This document shows, piece after piece, positions 17,418 through 30,425 of a stretch of DNA of 64,000 nt (position 1 is its first letter; every line of letters starts with the position of its first letter). The notes beneath the pieces were generated by a model, which worked only from the letters and a program-made list of their open reading frames with translations, did no database searches and was not told the origin of the DNA. The position numbers were made by a program, and so were the translations under genes. Origin of the DNA: Paragorgia papillata (Eukaryota; Cnidaria; Anthozoa; Scleralcyonacea; Coralliidae); the NCBI GenBank assembly GCA_035771165.1, contig JAWNZC010000372.1:400001-464000 (forward strand). The letters are read 5' to 3'.

Positions 17418-20004
17418 GAACCAAATTCGAGAAGTTTGCTAAGATTTACCATCGAATTAAGGTTCGTAATCTTATTTTATATAATAGTTAAGCGTTTTGA
17501 ACTCTTTATTCCTTTTACAAAGGCTTTTTTTTTTGCGAAAGATACCTGCCTATGTATTTGCTTCACGAATCACGGTATTAACAAAATAGTCGGTAAACAA
17601 ATGTCTTCCAAGTCCGCACGTGTACTTGTTTCTCTTTATTTTGTAGTATAAACGCCGTATTATTAAATGGTTTACAGTGATGGGTTTCCTTTATGTTTTG
17701 ATTGATTTATTGCCGAGTAATTCAAATGAAAATTCAAATTTGGAAAAGTTCCAGCATAAAACCTTATAGTCCATTTGCTACCTTATATGTTTCTTTAGGC
17801 AACCTTGTTGCCATCCTTGTTGCCATCAGAAGTGTATTGTTTTTTTAAGGTTTTGTACTCACATGGTCTATAGAAATAAATTAGCTTGCAATGCAATTTA
17901 TACAATAAAGGCCTTCATGGAGGCATAAATAATAGTGAGATATTATAAAGTATGATTGGTCGGCTTTTCAATGAAAACCAGCTAAACGTTACATTTTTAC
18001 AAGCAAATGCACCTGTTGATATTACCATTTCTGCAGAGTTTCTGGGATGCCAACTAAAACTCTATATATAAACATCTATTGGACCACTTGTGCTGTTGTA
18101 CATTGACGGCCAAGGAGTAGTTCAGGCGGCAGGTAAGAAACTAATCCTTCCTATAACTTCTCTGTGTACTTTTTTAGAACTATATATTTACTTAAAATTG
18201 CAATAGACTATTGCATGTAATATAATTATGCGTTGGTTTGTGTTTTAGGAACTCCTAAGCTATGTGACGATGTAAAGGATGTTGCATCACACATTATGTG
18301 CAGTTATGTAGAAAAAACTGTTGAAAATGATTCTGCATATAATTCAGGTACTGTAACAGAAGATATCGAATATATTGAAATCAAGTGCAACATAACTCAG
18401 TCCATATTCTTTCTGTTCTTTTTAATATCCACTAGAAGAGATTCCCGAGTCATAGTCCATAAGACCAGATTTGATTGACCCTAGAGCTATTGATGAAATC
18501 ATGTCTGGTCAATGGTCAGTCGATAGATTACGAGAAGTTGTGTTAAGTCTGGTGCTACCTGAAAAAGCCAAAGGTATCTTGAAAGATATTTCATCATTTA
18601 CAGTTATCGCCTTAAATAACATGTCTATTAATTTGTACATTTGCATTCCCATTATTTCTTTCATATTCTAACCCAAAAAATGGAGCAGATAAAAGCAATG
18701 GAAAGGGAGTGAAACATATTAAAAATTTCTGGCGATGTGCAGAGAAACCAAAATTCTGGCCACGCGATATACCATTCTGTTCGCATTCAGAAAGAGAAGA
18801 GATTACAGAAGGTAAATTAATAACAATTATGAATTACATGGTCAAATCCGTATATGAGTAACAAAGAATTTTGCTAAGTATTTTACATGATTTGCATTGT
18901 TAATTTAATTTTCAGGACTAGAGACTAAAAGGCGAAAGATTCTTAACAAAGAGGCACTGACGAGAATAATAGTGTCTTATATGAATTTTGTTAAAGAGTG
19001 TGTATCTGTCAGTTACGATAACACGGCTCATAGTACATATGAAAACGACTAAGTCACATATAACTTCCTAAGTATGAAATAAGAGGGCAGTTTATCAACC
19101 AAGGTTTTCTTCACATAAATCGTGTATTATTTTGTCAATGTTTCATGTTTCATTTTGTAGATGAATGATAATACGCCAGACAGCGTAAACCAACCGGACG
19201 TTGACTAAGCGTAAACTAAGCAACGTTAATCGTTTGACTAAAATCAATTATTTACATAATCTGACAAAACTTGAATGAAAAATTTCTTAACGTTGCGTCA
19301 ACCTATAAAGCCTTCTCCAACAAAATATACGTTTTAATAAATTTATAGGTAATTACATTGAATCTCACATAAACATATTACTTCTTTTCTGATTAGAAAG
19401 TTAAAGAGGAGATAAATGAAGAAAAAGATCCAAAAAAATAATGACAAGGTTTGTATACTGACAATATTACATGCACCTCAATTGTTGTTATTAGGAAAAC
19501 AATATTGATTATATAGAAAAAATAAAAAAATGTATAAGAAAAACTAGTAATTAGTAATTTCATACTTCAAACTCCGCATAGGTACTTATCAATTTAATCT
19601 AAAGCTACACGATTTTATAATAATCATCTCTGCTGAAAGTCTGAGACAGGAATGAGTTAATATAAAATAATTTAAGAATAACAAGCAAGAACTTTTCATC
19701 ATACCTTTGTTCAGGAAACAATGTTTGAGCAAACCAGTTGTCATGGGGAAAGTGAAGGCGAGACTCAAAGCCAAAGGAGTTTACATGAAATGTACAATAT
19801 GGTAAGCAATGCGGAAACATTATTTATATTTATAATATATAACTATTTTTTACACTTGTATATATAGTATACCGCCAATTAGTATATAATATTGTGATGT
19901 ACCATTCACAATTTTACATTCATTTGAAGTAGCTGATCACTACGTATATCAATCGACTAATTTATTAACATTTAATTATACATGCATGCATGGTGAGTAT
20001 ATAG

Positions 20005-20215
20005 CATAGGCGTAGAGTTTTGTTTTTGTCCAGGGGGGCTGAAGTGCTGAACAGGACCTTTTCAAGAATTTTCCCGTCGGAGGCGTTTACAAAAAGGGAC
20101 TCTTCTAGGGGGGTCCGGGGACATGTCCCCCGGAAATTTTGGAAATTTAGGGTCTTGGAAATGCCATTTCCTACATTCTGAGGGGTGATTTTTAAGAACA
20201 CTGAAGGTCATGAAA
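20005..20215 (-). repeat. Dispersed repeat fragment with GGGGACATGTCCCC core
   Basis: This compact block contains AGGGGGGTCCGGGGACATGT followed by CCCCCGGAAATTTTGGAAAT, unlike the AT-rich surroundings, and lies between protease exons. No second full copy is in the window. It looks like an inserted repeat. Confidence 0.4.
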
Positions 20216-21830
20216 TGTCATAAGTTGACTTATCACTGTATATGGGTGCTTTTGGCTGACAGGAATGAGGTTGTAACACTTACTTTAGCCTAACGAGTAA
20301 CCTATAATTTGTGAATGGTGATTGATGAGTCAGTTGCTGCAAAGTTTCTGTGGGGGCGGGCTCAGCCCCTCCATTAAGATTTCTAATATTAAGATTAATA
20401 TCATAAAAACAGTTTGCGGAAAAAAAGTTTGTGACGAAGATGTAATGACTGCAGCCCATGAAATTATTGAAACTTTTGATGGCCACCACCAACCTGCAAG
20501 CAGTCATATTAGGTATATATTATATAAAGTATACTGTAGTTTATTAAATGTTCGTGAAATTACATAGCTCATTTTGGATTATATACTATTTGCAAGCCAG
20601 CATGAATTGTATAGACGGAGCTGCAAACGCCGTTCCGAAATCAGTTAAATGACAGGATACAGTCATATCTATAGCGTGTAAAAACCTAGTGTAATTAAAG
20701 AACCTGGAGGCGGAATTTAGTATTTAGATCCCCAAGCATGTATATGAACTTTTTCAGCGCAAAAAAACTTAGATATCAGTTTAAAAACTTAGAAATTCAG
20801 ATATTTTTTTTTTTATTGTTATCAGTAACTTGATTGTGCAAGGTTATCGAATGACTGCATGTTTAGCTGGATTTTCTTTCTTTTGAAAACAAACGAACAA
20901 ACAAAGGAGTACCAGCCGTTTGAATTAAGATATATCTAGCCAAAAACTGCTATAATTATCAAAATGTCCTGGGTACGAGGTTGCTATAATTATAACAATC
21001 AAATCTAGGTTACAAGCTTGTTTTTTGTTTAAGTTTCATACTCGTGCACGTTTATATATCTAGTTCAGAAAATGCCGAAAAGAAAGGACTTCCAAAAGGC
21101 TATAATTGCAGTAAAGAAGGAACCCTGTACAGAGCATTATCAATGGAACCAGAAAGATTAAAAGCAGATGTTCTTTTCTACGGAGTTGCACCTGTGAACC
21201 ATTTGGCTTCCGAGGTGTGACCATAATAATATTACTATTATAAATATTATTATTAATATATTATTTAATTTAATTTATGTTTAAATAAATATTTTATCAT
21301 TATAGTGTTGATTATTCTTTATACTAATAATATCGTAAATATAATTATTAACTTATTATTAATATCATTATCTTCTAGTGGTATTGCTGACCCGTAAGCT
21401 AATTTTAAATGAAACAGAAATTATCGTGCATGCATGGTATTTCATGTAGTATTATTCTTTATATATTCCAGCGATCAATAACACTTTTTTTATTAGATTT
21501 GATTGATCATATTAACTAAAATTTAGTAAGAGTTTAATTGCCTAAAAAAGATGTTTTTAGCTCAGATACGCTTTTACGCAGGTTTATGCGTGTGCTTCAC
21601 TGCTCACATGCGCAGCTCCATCAAATTGCCTTAAAATAGAAGCATGTTAAAAAGCAAACTCCCTCTCCAAACTAAGCCACTCTGAACACGAAATAATTTG
21701 GCTGATAAGTAGTGGTAAAAACATGCCAAAAAACAGTTGTTTAACAGATAAAATCTACGAAAAGCAGACCGTTCCTTAACCATATCGATCAATTAGAATC
21801 GTTGCTATTGATTTTCCAGGCGAAAAACGT

Positions 21831-22283
21831 AGACGTAAAATAAAGATTAATGCCCAGCTTATAATTCTCATAGTTATCAAATGCAAAACAATGACATCTC
21901 GTCAATACCGCTCTTTTATTTTAATTTTATTCTTCCTTCGTTCTTTCCATGTTTTGTTTTATTTTATCCTTTCCTGTCACTTATCCTTCAACTGTTATTA
22001 TCTTGACCCTACGACCTTTTGTATTATTTTAGTTTATCCCCTTTAAACTATTGTTTTTGAATTTTAAATTTTTAAATTCGAACTTTAACCATTTTTTAAT
22101 GTAATGTAACACTTAATTAGCTCACATGAGTCATATATATGTATCATCTTGTAATATTTTAATCACTCTGAAGATGTTGCGGTTTGCAACGAAACGTTAG
22201 TAAATATATATTCAAACTTTTATTATTGTCATGGTCTCGCATTTGAGAATTATAAGCTGGGCATTAGTCTTTATTTTACGTCT
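21831..22283. mobile_element. 453-bp MITE inside protease intron
   Basis: AGACGTAAAATAAAGATTAA at the left, with GCCCAGCTTATAATTCTCA, is mirrored at 22240-22283. Just inside the right end lies CTGAAGATGTTGCGGTTTGC with AACGAAACGTTAG. The insertion coincides with a break in exon phase between 21214 and 22325. Confidence 0.75.
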
Positions 22284-24681
22284 AGATAAAATCTGTATAT
22301 ACTAATTAAATGCCGTATTTTTAGGCTTGGTGGTAACGAACACAATGTACTTTAAGTGCGTTGCAGGGGCATTGAAAATTTCGCTTGATGTTTGGAACCC
22401 AATACACGAGCTTTTCGATGTGTACTTTCCTTGCCAGTGCGATCTAACTACGTCCGAGATGAGTCGCCCTACCATATCAATTGCGAAAAGTACAAATGAT
22501 AGCTACGTACTCATTGAAGAACGTAAGCGGGCGACTATAGAAACAAAACGGAAATGCCAAGTTACGAGTAAGCATATTATTGTTATATATAAACGTATAT
22601 ATGTACTGTATATTGGAATATTTGTGTGCTATTTTTATCCTATGTGAATTTGGCTCTTTTTTATTTAAACATTTTGTATTGTTTCACCACCCTAATTGGC
22701 CACCAATACGTAAGTGAAAACTATCCTTAATAACGGGTCTTCCATGCGGTAAGGTTGAAGGTAAATTATTGTAAGTTCAAAATAAAATTTCTCTATATAT
22801 GAACTGTAAAAATTCCCAAACCATTGTAGTAAAAAATAAAAAATTATCAAGAGATATTTTCTAATTATAATTTTATACTTATAATTGCATTTATAGGAGA
22901 AGTTGGAACGCACATAATGAAAGGTGTGTCTTACATTTACATAAACGATTTAATGAACATAAAAGTACTCTACATGTACTGTATATGTTAAATGTCGCAA
23001 CAACAAAAATAAAAAAAGACAACAAAAACCTTTTCATATTTTTAAGAGTTACATGTCTCGACGGAATCAGTATTTACAGAAGGGATATTCGTTCACTTGA
23101 TGAAGGAACTTGGGTGTGTGACAGCGTAATCGATTTTGTTTTAAAGTAAGTAAAACGTTGAAAAACAAGCTCAAAAAATAGTGGGTGGTGTGGTGTGGTA
23201 TGGTGTGTAGTGCAGTCTCAAAGATGGGATTCGGATAAACAATGCTCTACAAAACAATTATACCCAAACACGTTTTTGTCATATATACATATATGTATTA
23301 TAGTTTACAGGCGGAAATAGAAAATCAGAAAAATTTTTGCCATCCATATCCAAACTACTTTCGACAGAGGCTGTTGATTGAAGGATCAGTGTACGTACAA
23401 TATAGTATGTAATTATCAATCTATCTAATACTACAAATCCACTGACAATTATAATTAAAAACAATTCATAGATTCGAAAAACCGCTTAATCTAAGTGGAT
23501 GTCACATCGATAAAGCTGACAAATGGACACCACAAAACCTCGACAAATTTAAATTTGTTATGGTCCCTATATGTGACATTTAAGTATATTACTTCTTCAT
23601 TTCGTTTTCAACATTTTCAGATCAGTCATAGTAACCTAGTAATATTAAATAAATGTGAGTGTTTTACTAGAAAACAAGCAGTGACATTTTCTCTGTCTTC
23701 ACTATCGATGAATGTCACTTACCGATTTTACATTGAATCTATTATCTTCTCGTGGTAAAAAAACCTGAGGATAACATTTATATTATAACATTTAATATTC
23801 GTTCATCAGTTAAAAATAACATCTATATCTTCGTGCAATGTCCTGTATTCGTTAACCACTTCCTCTTTAATTTAAGGGTGCATTGGTGGGTAATTGTCTA
23901 CGAGATTCAGACTGGACAGCTTTATGTGTTGTGTAGTTTGGGTTGGCGAAAAAAAGCAGCAGCTGAATCACTGAAAAAGTAAGATCAATCGTTGAAAAAA
24001 AAATCCCTCAAGCAATTTTCAAAAATATTGGAAATTCGTCTAAAACTATCTTAACTGAAAAAACCCCACCTTTTTTTACATTAGTAACAAATCAATCATA
24101 TTGTGTGTAGGTACTTCGAACACGTTCGAAAAGAACAGTCATGGGTGAAGGAAATCCCACCAATTTCTAATCCAACATTTGTACAGGTAAACAAAAGTTC
24201 ATGCGCAACAAACCGACTGTATATACAAAACATATACATGAAGTTTTTGGTAAATCAAAAAGTACTGTTTTTAATTATGGCATAGGTTTCAAGACAAACA
24301 AATAGCTTTGACTGTGGCGTGTTTGTCATTGAATATGGTAGCAAGATAATGCAAATATTAAATGGTGTAGCAATTTCATTGACATACTTCAAAATGAACA
24401 ACTTAACAATTATTACTATGACTTGTCATCATTAACAGGGCGAAATCGGACCAAATCTTGTTAAAAGAGATGAGGTGCAACAACGAAGGAGATATTTAAA
24501 GCAACTTATCGAAGAACACCCAGATAGTTAATTTATATTATATTGCAAACATAAATGTACTAAATATAGTGACTTTAATACAGTGGAAATGCAAATATCT
24601 TGATTCTTTCTTTAATTTCAATTTCAACTAAGCTATTTGAAATATTTACAGTTTTTATAAATTTAAAATTAGTATTGAATA

Positions 24682-25305
24682 GGCGACTTGCACTAAGAAG
24701 TCACATGACCTCAATCTTAAAATAGCTGTTATGGGATTATAACCTTATAAAACGGATATAGGTAAAATTTCTAAATTTTGATTTTCAAAACTGTAGCATG
24801 TCACGTGACTATAATAAAAAATTCATGCATGTCCAAAATGTTCTACAGTCAAACATCAAGAAACATGTAGAAAAACGGTTTGATATCGAGCATGCTAATT
24901 TTTAGCAGAAACAAATAATTTTTAGCAGATCAAAACATATTTTGTTTTTGGCCGCCATGTTGGATGACACAAATTTGCCATATATCCAACATGACGGCCA
25001 AAAGCAAAATACACTTAGATACCGTGAAATGGCATAACTCTTGCTAAAACTTGACATGAACAACATTAAACTGACTCGTTACATGTTTCTTGTAATTTGA
25101 GTGCAAAATTAGCTTTTGAAGAAGATTTTGTACACGTGAAATATTTATTAAAGTCACGTGACCAGCAACACTATCGCCGTTTTCTCCAAGACAATGCAAG
25201 TTTTGAAAATCAAAATTCCGAAATTTTACTTATAATAGCGTTATAATTTTCTATACCTGCTATTTTAAGAGGATTGTGATCACGTGATCTCTTGTGCAAG
25301 TCGCC
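24682..25305. mobile_element. 624-bp MITE with TA target duplication, between the two convergent genes
   Basis: GGCGACTTGCAC at the left and GTGCAAGTCGCC at the right are flanked by TA on both sides (24680-24681 and 25306-25307). Further inward, GATTTTCAAAACT and GTCACGTGAC blocks are mirrored, as is GGCCGCCATGTTGGAT near 24955 around the centre. Confidence 0.75.
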
Positions 25306-25447
25306 TATTGTTTGAGCAGCAAATTGTACAAAGCAAAACAACAAGATGAAAATACAATAATAAAACGTGTGGTTTCCTTTCCTTTACCCTTTAAATATAG
25401 ACGTTTGTTGGACGTTCGTCAAGCTCAAACACTCAAAAAAAAATTCT

Positions 25448-25523
25448 GAGCCCCAAACAGAGATTGAACCTGCAACCTTCTAATGACCGGTTAGACACTC
25501 TAACCATTGAGCAACTGAGGCTC
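25448..25523 (-). repeat. tRNA-like sequence (Thr GGT-like), probable SINE or pseudogene
   Basis: 76 bases fold partly as a tRNA: acceptor GAGCCTC/GGGGCTC, D-arm GCTC/GAGT, a perfect 5-bp anticodon stem TCTAA/TTAGA with loop CCGGTCA, and a wobble-rich T-arm around GGTTCAATC. C instead of T at the position before the anticodon and extra bases beside the acceptor stem argue against function. A T-run follows on the minus strand, as for Pol III termination. Confidence 0.5.
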
Positions 25524-26524
25524 AGACACAGTATAATAAATATTCATTGTCATTAAGAACTACAATAGAATATACAAGCTATCTATGCAATATTTTACTT
25601 AAAGGCAAGAAGAATTCCTTATATTCAAAATTTCCTTCAGGAAAGTTCCGAAATAGACGAATCATATTTTTGTGCCAAATGTATAAGCGACAAAAACTAA
25701 CAAAATTTTCATATTCCATATACGATACCATTGATGCAAGTGGTTTGATCACTGAATTACCCTGTTCAGCAGTCTGGGTGTTATATGTCCTCAATGTTGG
25801 ATACAAGGAAATGTTATATATATATATGTGTGTGTGTGAATATATGAATTCATACATCCATACAGCAGAATTTCAGTCCACCTTTGTGATTTTTCCAATG
25901 AAATTTATCCACCACAAACTTCGTCTGCTTAAAAAATGCAGGATCTCGATTCAAGCAATATTCGTGAAGCCTGCATGCATTGTCATATATTACTAAAGAC
26001 GGTGCTGAAAAAAGAAAATAAATGTCGAAAACAAATCAGAGTAAACAATCAGTTATCATTAAAAAAGACAGATAAACAAACACACAGTATATTTCTTACA
26101 AAAATCGTTAGAAAGGTGCAATTTAGTTACCTTTAGGAAAACGGGTGCGAATAATTGTAAATGGTATATTAGGATATGTTATATTAGGACATGCATCTTT
26201 TGTACAAGAGCCATATTTAAAAATTAACAAACTCTAGTCCCCTACTCCCAAGCAAGTTCAATTTTACAGCTGTTTAACTTTAAACAACATAAAGTTGTAA
26301 ACAGTGCGTGGAACAGTTGTACAAGTCTTTCCGTGCCACTGCTATTTCATGACGTTATTTTGGTACACATACAGGGGCAAGTTTTCATGTGAAAAAAGTT
26401 TAAAACTCTATAGAATGTACTGTACAGTAAGCTGGTATGTAGACCTAAATTCAAACAAAATTGATTTAAGTAAAATAAATGCCCCAAAAAATACTGTAAG
26501 TTTACTTACGAGAAAAAACAATTA

Positions 26525-26695
26525 ATAATCTAATCTAATCTAATTTAATCTATAATGTAATTTAATCTAATTTAATTTAATCTCATTTAATTTAATTTAG
26601 TTTACTTTAATTTAATTTAATTTAATTTAATTTAATTTAATTTAATTTAATTTAATTTAATTTAATTTAATTTAATTTAATTTAATTTAATTTAG
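26525..26695. repeat. (TTAAT)n/(AATTT)n microsatellite abutting a transposase exon
   Basis: An almost pure pentanucleotide array, degenerate on its left side. It starts right where the transposase frame loses its expected sequence. Confidence 0.95.
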
Positions 26696-28849
26696 AGCGA
26701 AAATGTAAAAAGGTTGTGCAAAAAACATTGTTTTGACACAATTAACAAAATACAAAAAATTCCAGGTATAAGGGTACCATGTCGCTTGGTAGACCTTCCA
26801 GGTTTAGAGCAATCGCCCAATTGACTATTCTTATTGTCAAGAACATATTTCCCTCTTTGGACGAGTTGCAGAAGGCAAGGAAGGTAACCATACGACGTAG
26901 TATTCTCATTCGATGGTGTCAAGTGATGTGGAGTCCTACATTCCCCATTGTTGTCAAGAAATGGTGCCAATGATTTTTGTACCAGCTCCCGGAGAAGACG
27001 ACGCAAATTTTCTGGAACATCATCATTTTCTTCCATTATGTGAAAAATAACTGGCACTTGGTCTTGCAGAAGTTTAAGTTGTGTGGAGGGACTGTCTTTT
27101 GGAATGGTTCCATTTGCCACAGCCAAAATAAGTTCTGAAACCTCAGGTAACGGTGGGATAAAGGAACAAACTGACTTATCTGACAATAAAGCCAGCAAAA
27201 GTCGTTGGCAAGGCTCTGGCAAATTGAATATTAGACCATTTTCCTCGAGGGAAACCAAAAAAAGTTTCAGACCTTCAGATGCAATCTAAAAAAAATGACA
27301 GAAACTATTGCATGCATATTTCGCTGTAAGATGTTTTAATATATATGAGTTTATTATATACAACTCTTTTCTGTTGAGGTCAGTATTGAACGTACCGTTT
27401 TGAACCGCTGAAAGCTAACATTTTTAAACAAAATAAAAACATGATCTGAATGCCATATAAATGAAAGTAAAATATTCAAATAGTAAAAAATAAATAGTAA
27501 ATTTAATAATAAGTCTCGTAATTCTCCGGCAAGAATTATCAGACTATCAGACTACGACAAAAAGACACTAAAAGTGGCAATAAACTTGAAAGTTTTTTAG
27601 GAACGTTTACAAGAGAACTGGTAACAACGATATTGTAATAAAAATTGTAATAAACCAATTTTTGAGTTTTGACCACGCTTGTTCAGTCTGTGCTATTGAA
27701 ATATCGTACCTCTGTTTTTCACTCGCTATAACCCGATATTTCATTAGTAAAGATCTCACGCTTCGTCAAAGAATAGTACATGCAATCATCCATGTATAAA
27801 TACACCATATTATAGACGCACTAAAAGTACCTCATTTTTTAGCGGTTGAAATTCATTTTCTGCAAGTCCACCAATTGCTAACTTTTTCAGATTACTGCGA
27901 ACATTACGTCGGTTTACAAAATTCCGCATTTCAAACCTAGTGTTGATAAAAAACGACAAATTCTATATGATAATATTTCATTATTTAGCTAAGCCACAAA
28001 TTTTAAGCAGTTGAAATAGATAATTTTATTTAAAACTTATCTTCCATCAAGGATTTCAGAATCCAACGGTGCTTCATTATCTTTCATTGGCAGGTGCGTC
28101 TTTTGAATACCCAGAGTTGTTCCATCCATAATAAGTTTATCTGGAGTAATTCCGCATTCTGGGCAATGAAAACCTTCTCGATATTCAATATCCAGCAGTC
28201 TAAAAGTAATTAATAGCGGTTTTTAAATAATAACGGACTGGACGCATCACAGCCAACCACAGCACGTGATTTCAACGGAATTAACTTGTGTCATATAATA
28301 GTGTAAATAGCCGATGCGGAATGGTTATACTGTAAGTTTATACATGAACAAGCTGTTATTGTTACTGATATTCAGAATTTAGATTTTGGAAAAGGCTTGT
28401 GATTTTTATGTAAGTTTCAAACATGCTACTGTATACAGTACTATTTAAATTCGTCATCATTACATTTTATTACAAACCTGATTATAGCAATCACTGCAAG
28501 ACGAAACTTGGTATATGTAATAAAAATAGTTACCAGCAGAAAATTGTCTATGGATGTATGTGACATAGTATTTATACATTGGAAGCCTAATAGAAAGTGA
28601 CGACACATTAGTTCTTGTCTATAAACCTCGTAAATTGTGTAACATTAAAAGCCATAATTAACATTAAGGAATAATACAAAACGATCGGCTAAAATGAATG
28701 GTATTTACAAAACAAGCAAAGGCAAAGGCGAGTTGTTGTACATGAAAATCCCATAAAGTTTGGACGCAAATTTAAGTATATATTATATTTTATTTATCAC
28801 ATTTACACGTCAGTTAAGTAGTAGAAATGAGATGAGCACTTAAATTCTG

Positions 28850-28930
28850 ACCACCAGAGTTCAAGTCAATCTCGTACCCAGACCCATACGCACGCGGCAA
28901 GCGAATGGCTCTGGGACAATCCATTTGAAA
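28850..28930. repeat. Dispersed repeat fragment, copy 1
   Basis: It contains CTCGTACCCAGACCCATAC and GGCTCTGGGACAATCCATTT. The second block is matched in inverse orientation at about 32680-32705 in the copy upstream of the MULE-like element. Confidence 0.55.
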
Positions 28931-29724
28931 ATCGACTCTGATTGGCTTAACGCGTTGACGCCTACTGCGCTGCGCAGATAATTTCACACCCATTCTCCCA
29001 TCGCGGTCTTCATGTAATGTTGGTTGTTTTCGAGAAGGAGTGAAGCGAAATAACATGTTTATTGGGACTTAAACTGAGAAATTGAGAGTTATTCCTTTGC
29101 AAAAGTCATTTCAAGGAGACAAGAAATACTTACTTGCCTTTGTGGTATTTTTGGAACTCTGGTTCGAGTTTAAAGTATGACAGATAACAGATTCATCGTG
29201 GCCCATGTATCGTGGCCGTGCTGCGTGACGAGTTCACTTTAACACTTTTCAGATTTCATAGTTTTCCGTACTTGTATATAAAATAATTAAATATTTATGG
29301 TATATCGTCGTATGGACACTGGATTTGACTTCAAGAAGTATCATTGGAACGTATAAATGATGGCTATTTGAATAATAAATAATTGTCTACATCTTTCAAT
29401 CACCTCAAATATTCATAATTAGCTGAGTGACTGATCAAGTTTATATCAACATGTATGTAGTATCTCCTCATATTTTTAACAAAAAAATATATTGTCTTAT
29501 GGCTGTTGACACTGTGTTTATTACTTTTTATATATGTTATATGTGACATAGTATTCTTATAGCTGTACAATGTACTACAAGGCATTGTTTTTTTAATTTG
29601 TATCTACAAGTAATATACTGTACATTGGTTTGAAGTATTATATCCATATGGGGTAAGCATTAGTTGCTGATTTATACATTTAACACCAGTTTTAAACTGG
29701 TACTATACCTATGTGACCATATGG

Positions 29725-30045
29725 GAAGCATGGGTGGTGAAGAGTTGCCTGACCACTGTGATCCAAAGTTAAGCTTGATTGGATGGCGTTAGTACTTGGA
29801 TGGGTGACCACGTGGGACACCCTGTCACAGGCTTGAGCTTGGAACTTGTGTGAGTAGAGTTATTGTAGACGTAGTTGATCTCTCCTGTGCTTCAAGGGTT
29901 TTTCCAGGTTCTCTGGTTCCCCCTCCATAAAATCAACAATTCAATCTTAGGAGAACAATCTTGTAAGGGACTTTGAGTCCTATTGTTGTTTCTCCAGTAT
30001 CAGTTAGGTACAAATGTTAATAAATAAAATATATGATAATAAAAT
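29725..30045 (+). mobile_element. 5S rRNA-derived SINE
   Basis: The head (about 29752-29830) is recognisably 5S-like: AGTTAAGCTTGATTGGATGG, GTTAGTACTTGGATGGGTGA and CCACGTGGGACACC follow the 3' half of 5S rRNA. It is followed by an unrelated body (GGGTTTTTCCAGGTTCTCTG) and an A/T-rich tail with several AATAAAA units. 5S-headed SINEs are transcribed by Pol III from the internal 5S promoter and moved by LINE machinery. The left end is uncertain. Confidence 0.75.
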
Positions 30046-30199
30046 AATAAATGGTGAACTTATTTTTCTATTTAATTATAATTTAAATACAAGGAGATAC
30101 CCACTCTATGTAGTGACCCCATATAGTTTCCTTTTTAATATCTTATTTTAAGTGATATCCATATTAAGTGATAACCCCCCTTGCCCCTCCTAGCACTGA

Positions 30200-30425
30200 A
30201 AGGCTGAGTGGAAGCTGCCCCTCCAGTGGCGTAGGAAGCAAGTTGATCTTGGAGGGGCACAGCTTCAAAAGGGCACTTTGTTCAGGGGGTAGGACTTCAA
30301 AAGGACACTTGAGGCACATGTTTTAACATAAAAAGGGCACTTTCCTGTTGCAAAAAGGGCACTTCATGACAAAGTTGGGGGGGGGGGAACATGCCACATG
30401 CCCCATTTTCCCTCCAGTTCCTACA
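30200..30425 (+). repeat. Dispersed repeat with AAAAGGGCACTT units
   Basis: CAGTGGCGTAGGAAGCAAG is followed by several spaced GGGCACTT blocks and a G-run. A related copy in the opposite orientation is at 36690-36925 (CCTCAAGGGTCATTTTGAAG ... GCTTGCTTCCTACATCACTG). Confidence 0.65.

Larger units (their letters stand above)
17400..24531 (+). pseudogene. Ulp1/SENP-like cysteine protease (C48) of the KDZ-like element
   Basis: Ulp1-type proteases process SUMO-like proteins or remove them from targets. The gene begins at ATG 17400 in the terminal repeat. Exons I can phase: 18249-18347, 18436-18573, 18689-18811, 18916-19052, 19397-19448, 19715-19801, 20413-20512, 21064-21214, 22325-22569, 22897-22923, 23049-23145, 23304-23390, from 23472, 23877-23978, 24111-24186, 24286-24366 and 24439-24531 (TAA). 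The catalytic region reads GTWVCDSVIDFVL, VHWWVIVYE (His), YVLCSLGW and RQTNSFDCGVFVIEY (Gln and Cys). The usual Asp of the DSLG motif is Cys here. Lesions: in-frame TAG at 18453-18455, TAA at the end of exon 18916-19052, and a one-base A-run insertion in 19397-19448. The joins 19801/20413, 21214/22325 and the 3' end of exon 23472 do not phase cleanly. The 5' exons (17400-18132) are the least certain. Confidence 0.75.

Noticed and set aside
25448..25523. Functional tRNA-Thr gene
   Set aside because: The stem pattern is good, but C precedes the anticodon, the T-stem is wobble-rich and extra bases sit next to the acceptor stem.
29725..29830. Genuine 5S rRNA gene
   Set aside because: Only the 3' half is recognisable, with many changes, and a SINE body follows instead of a terminator.
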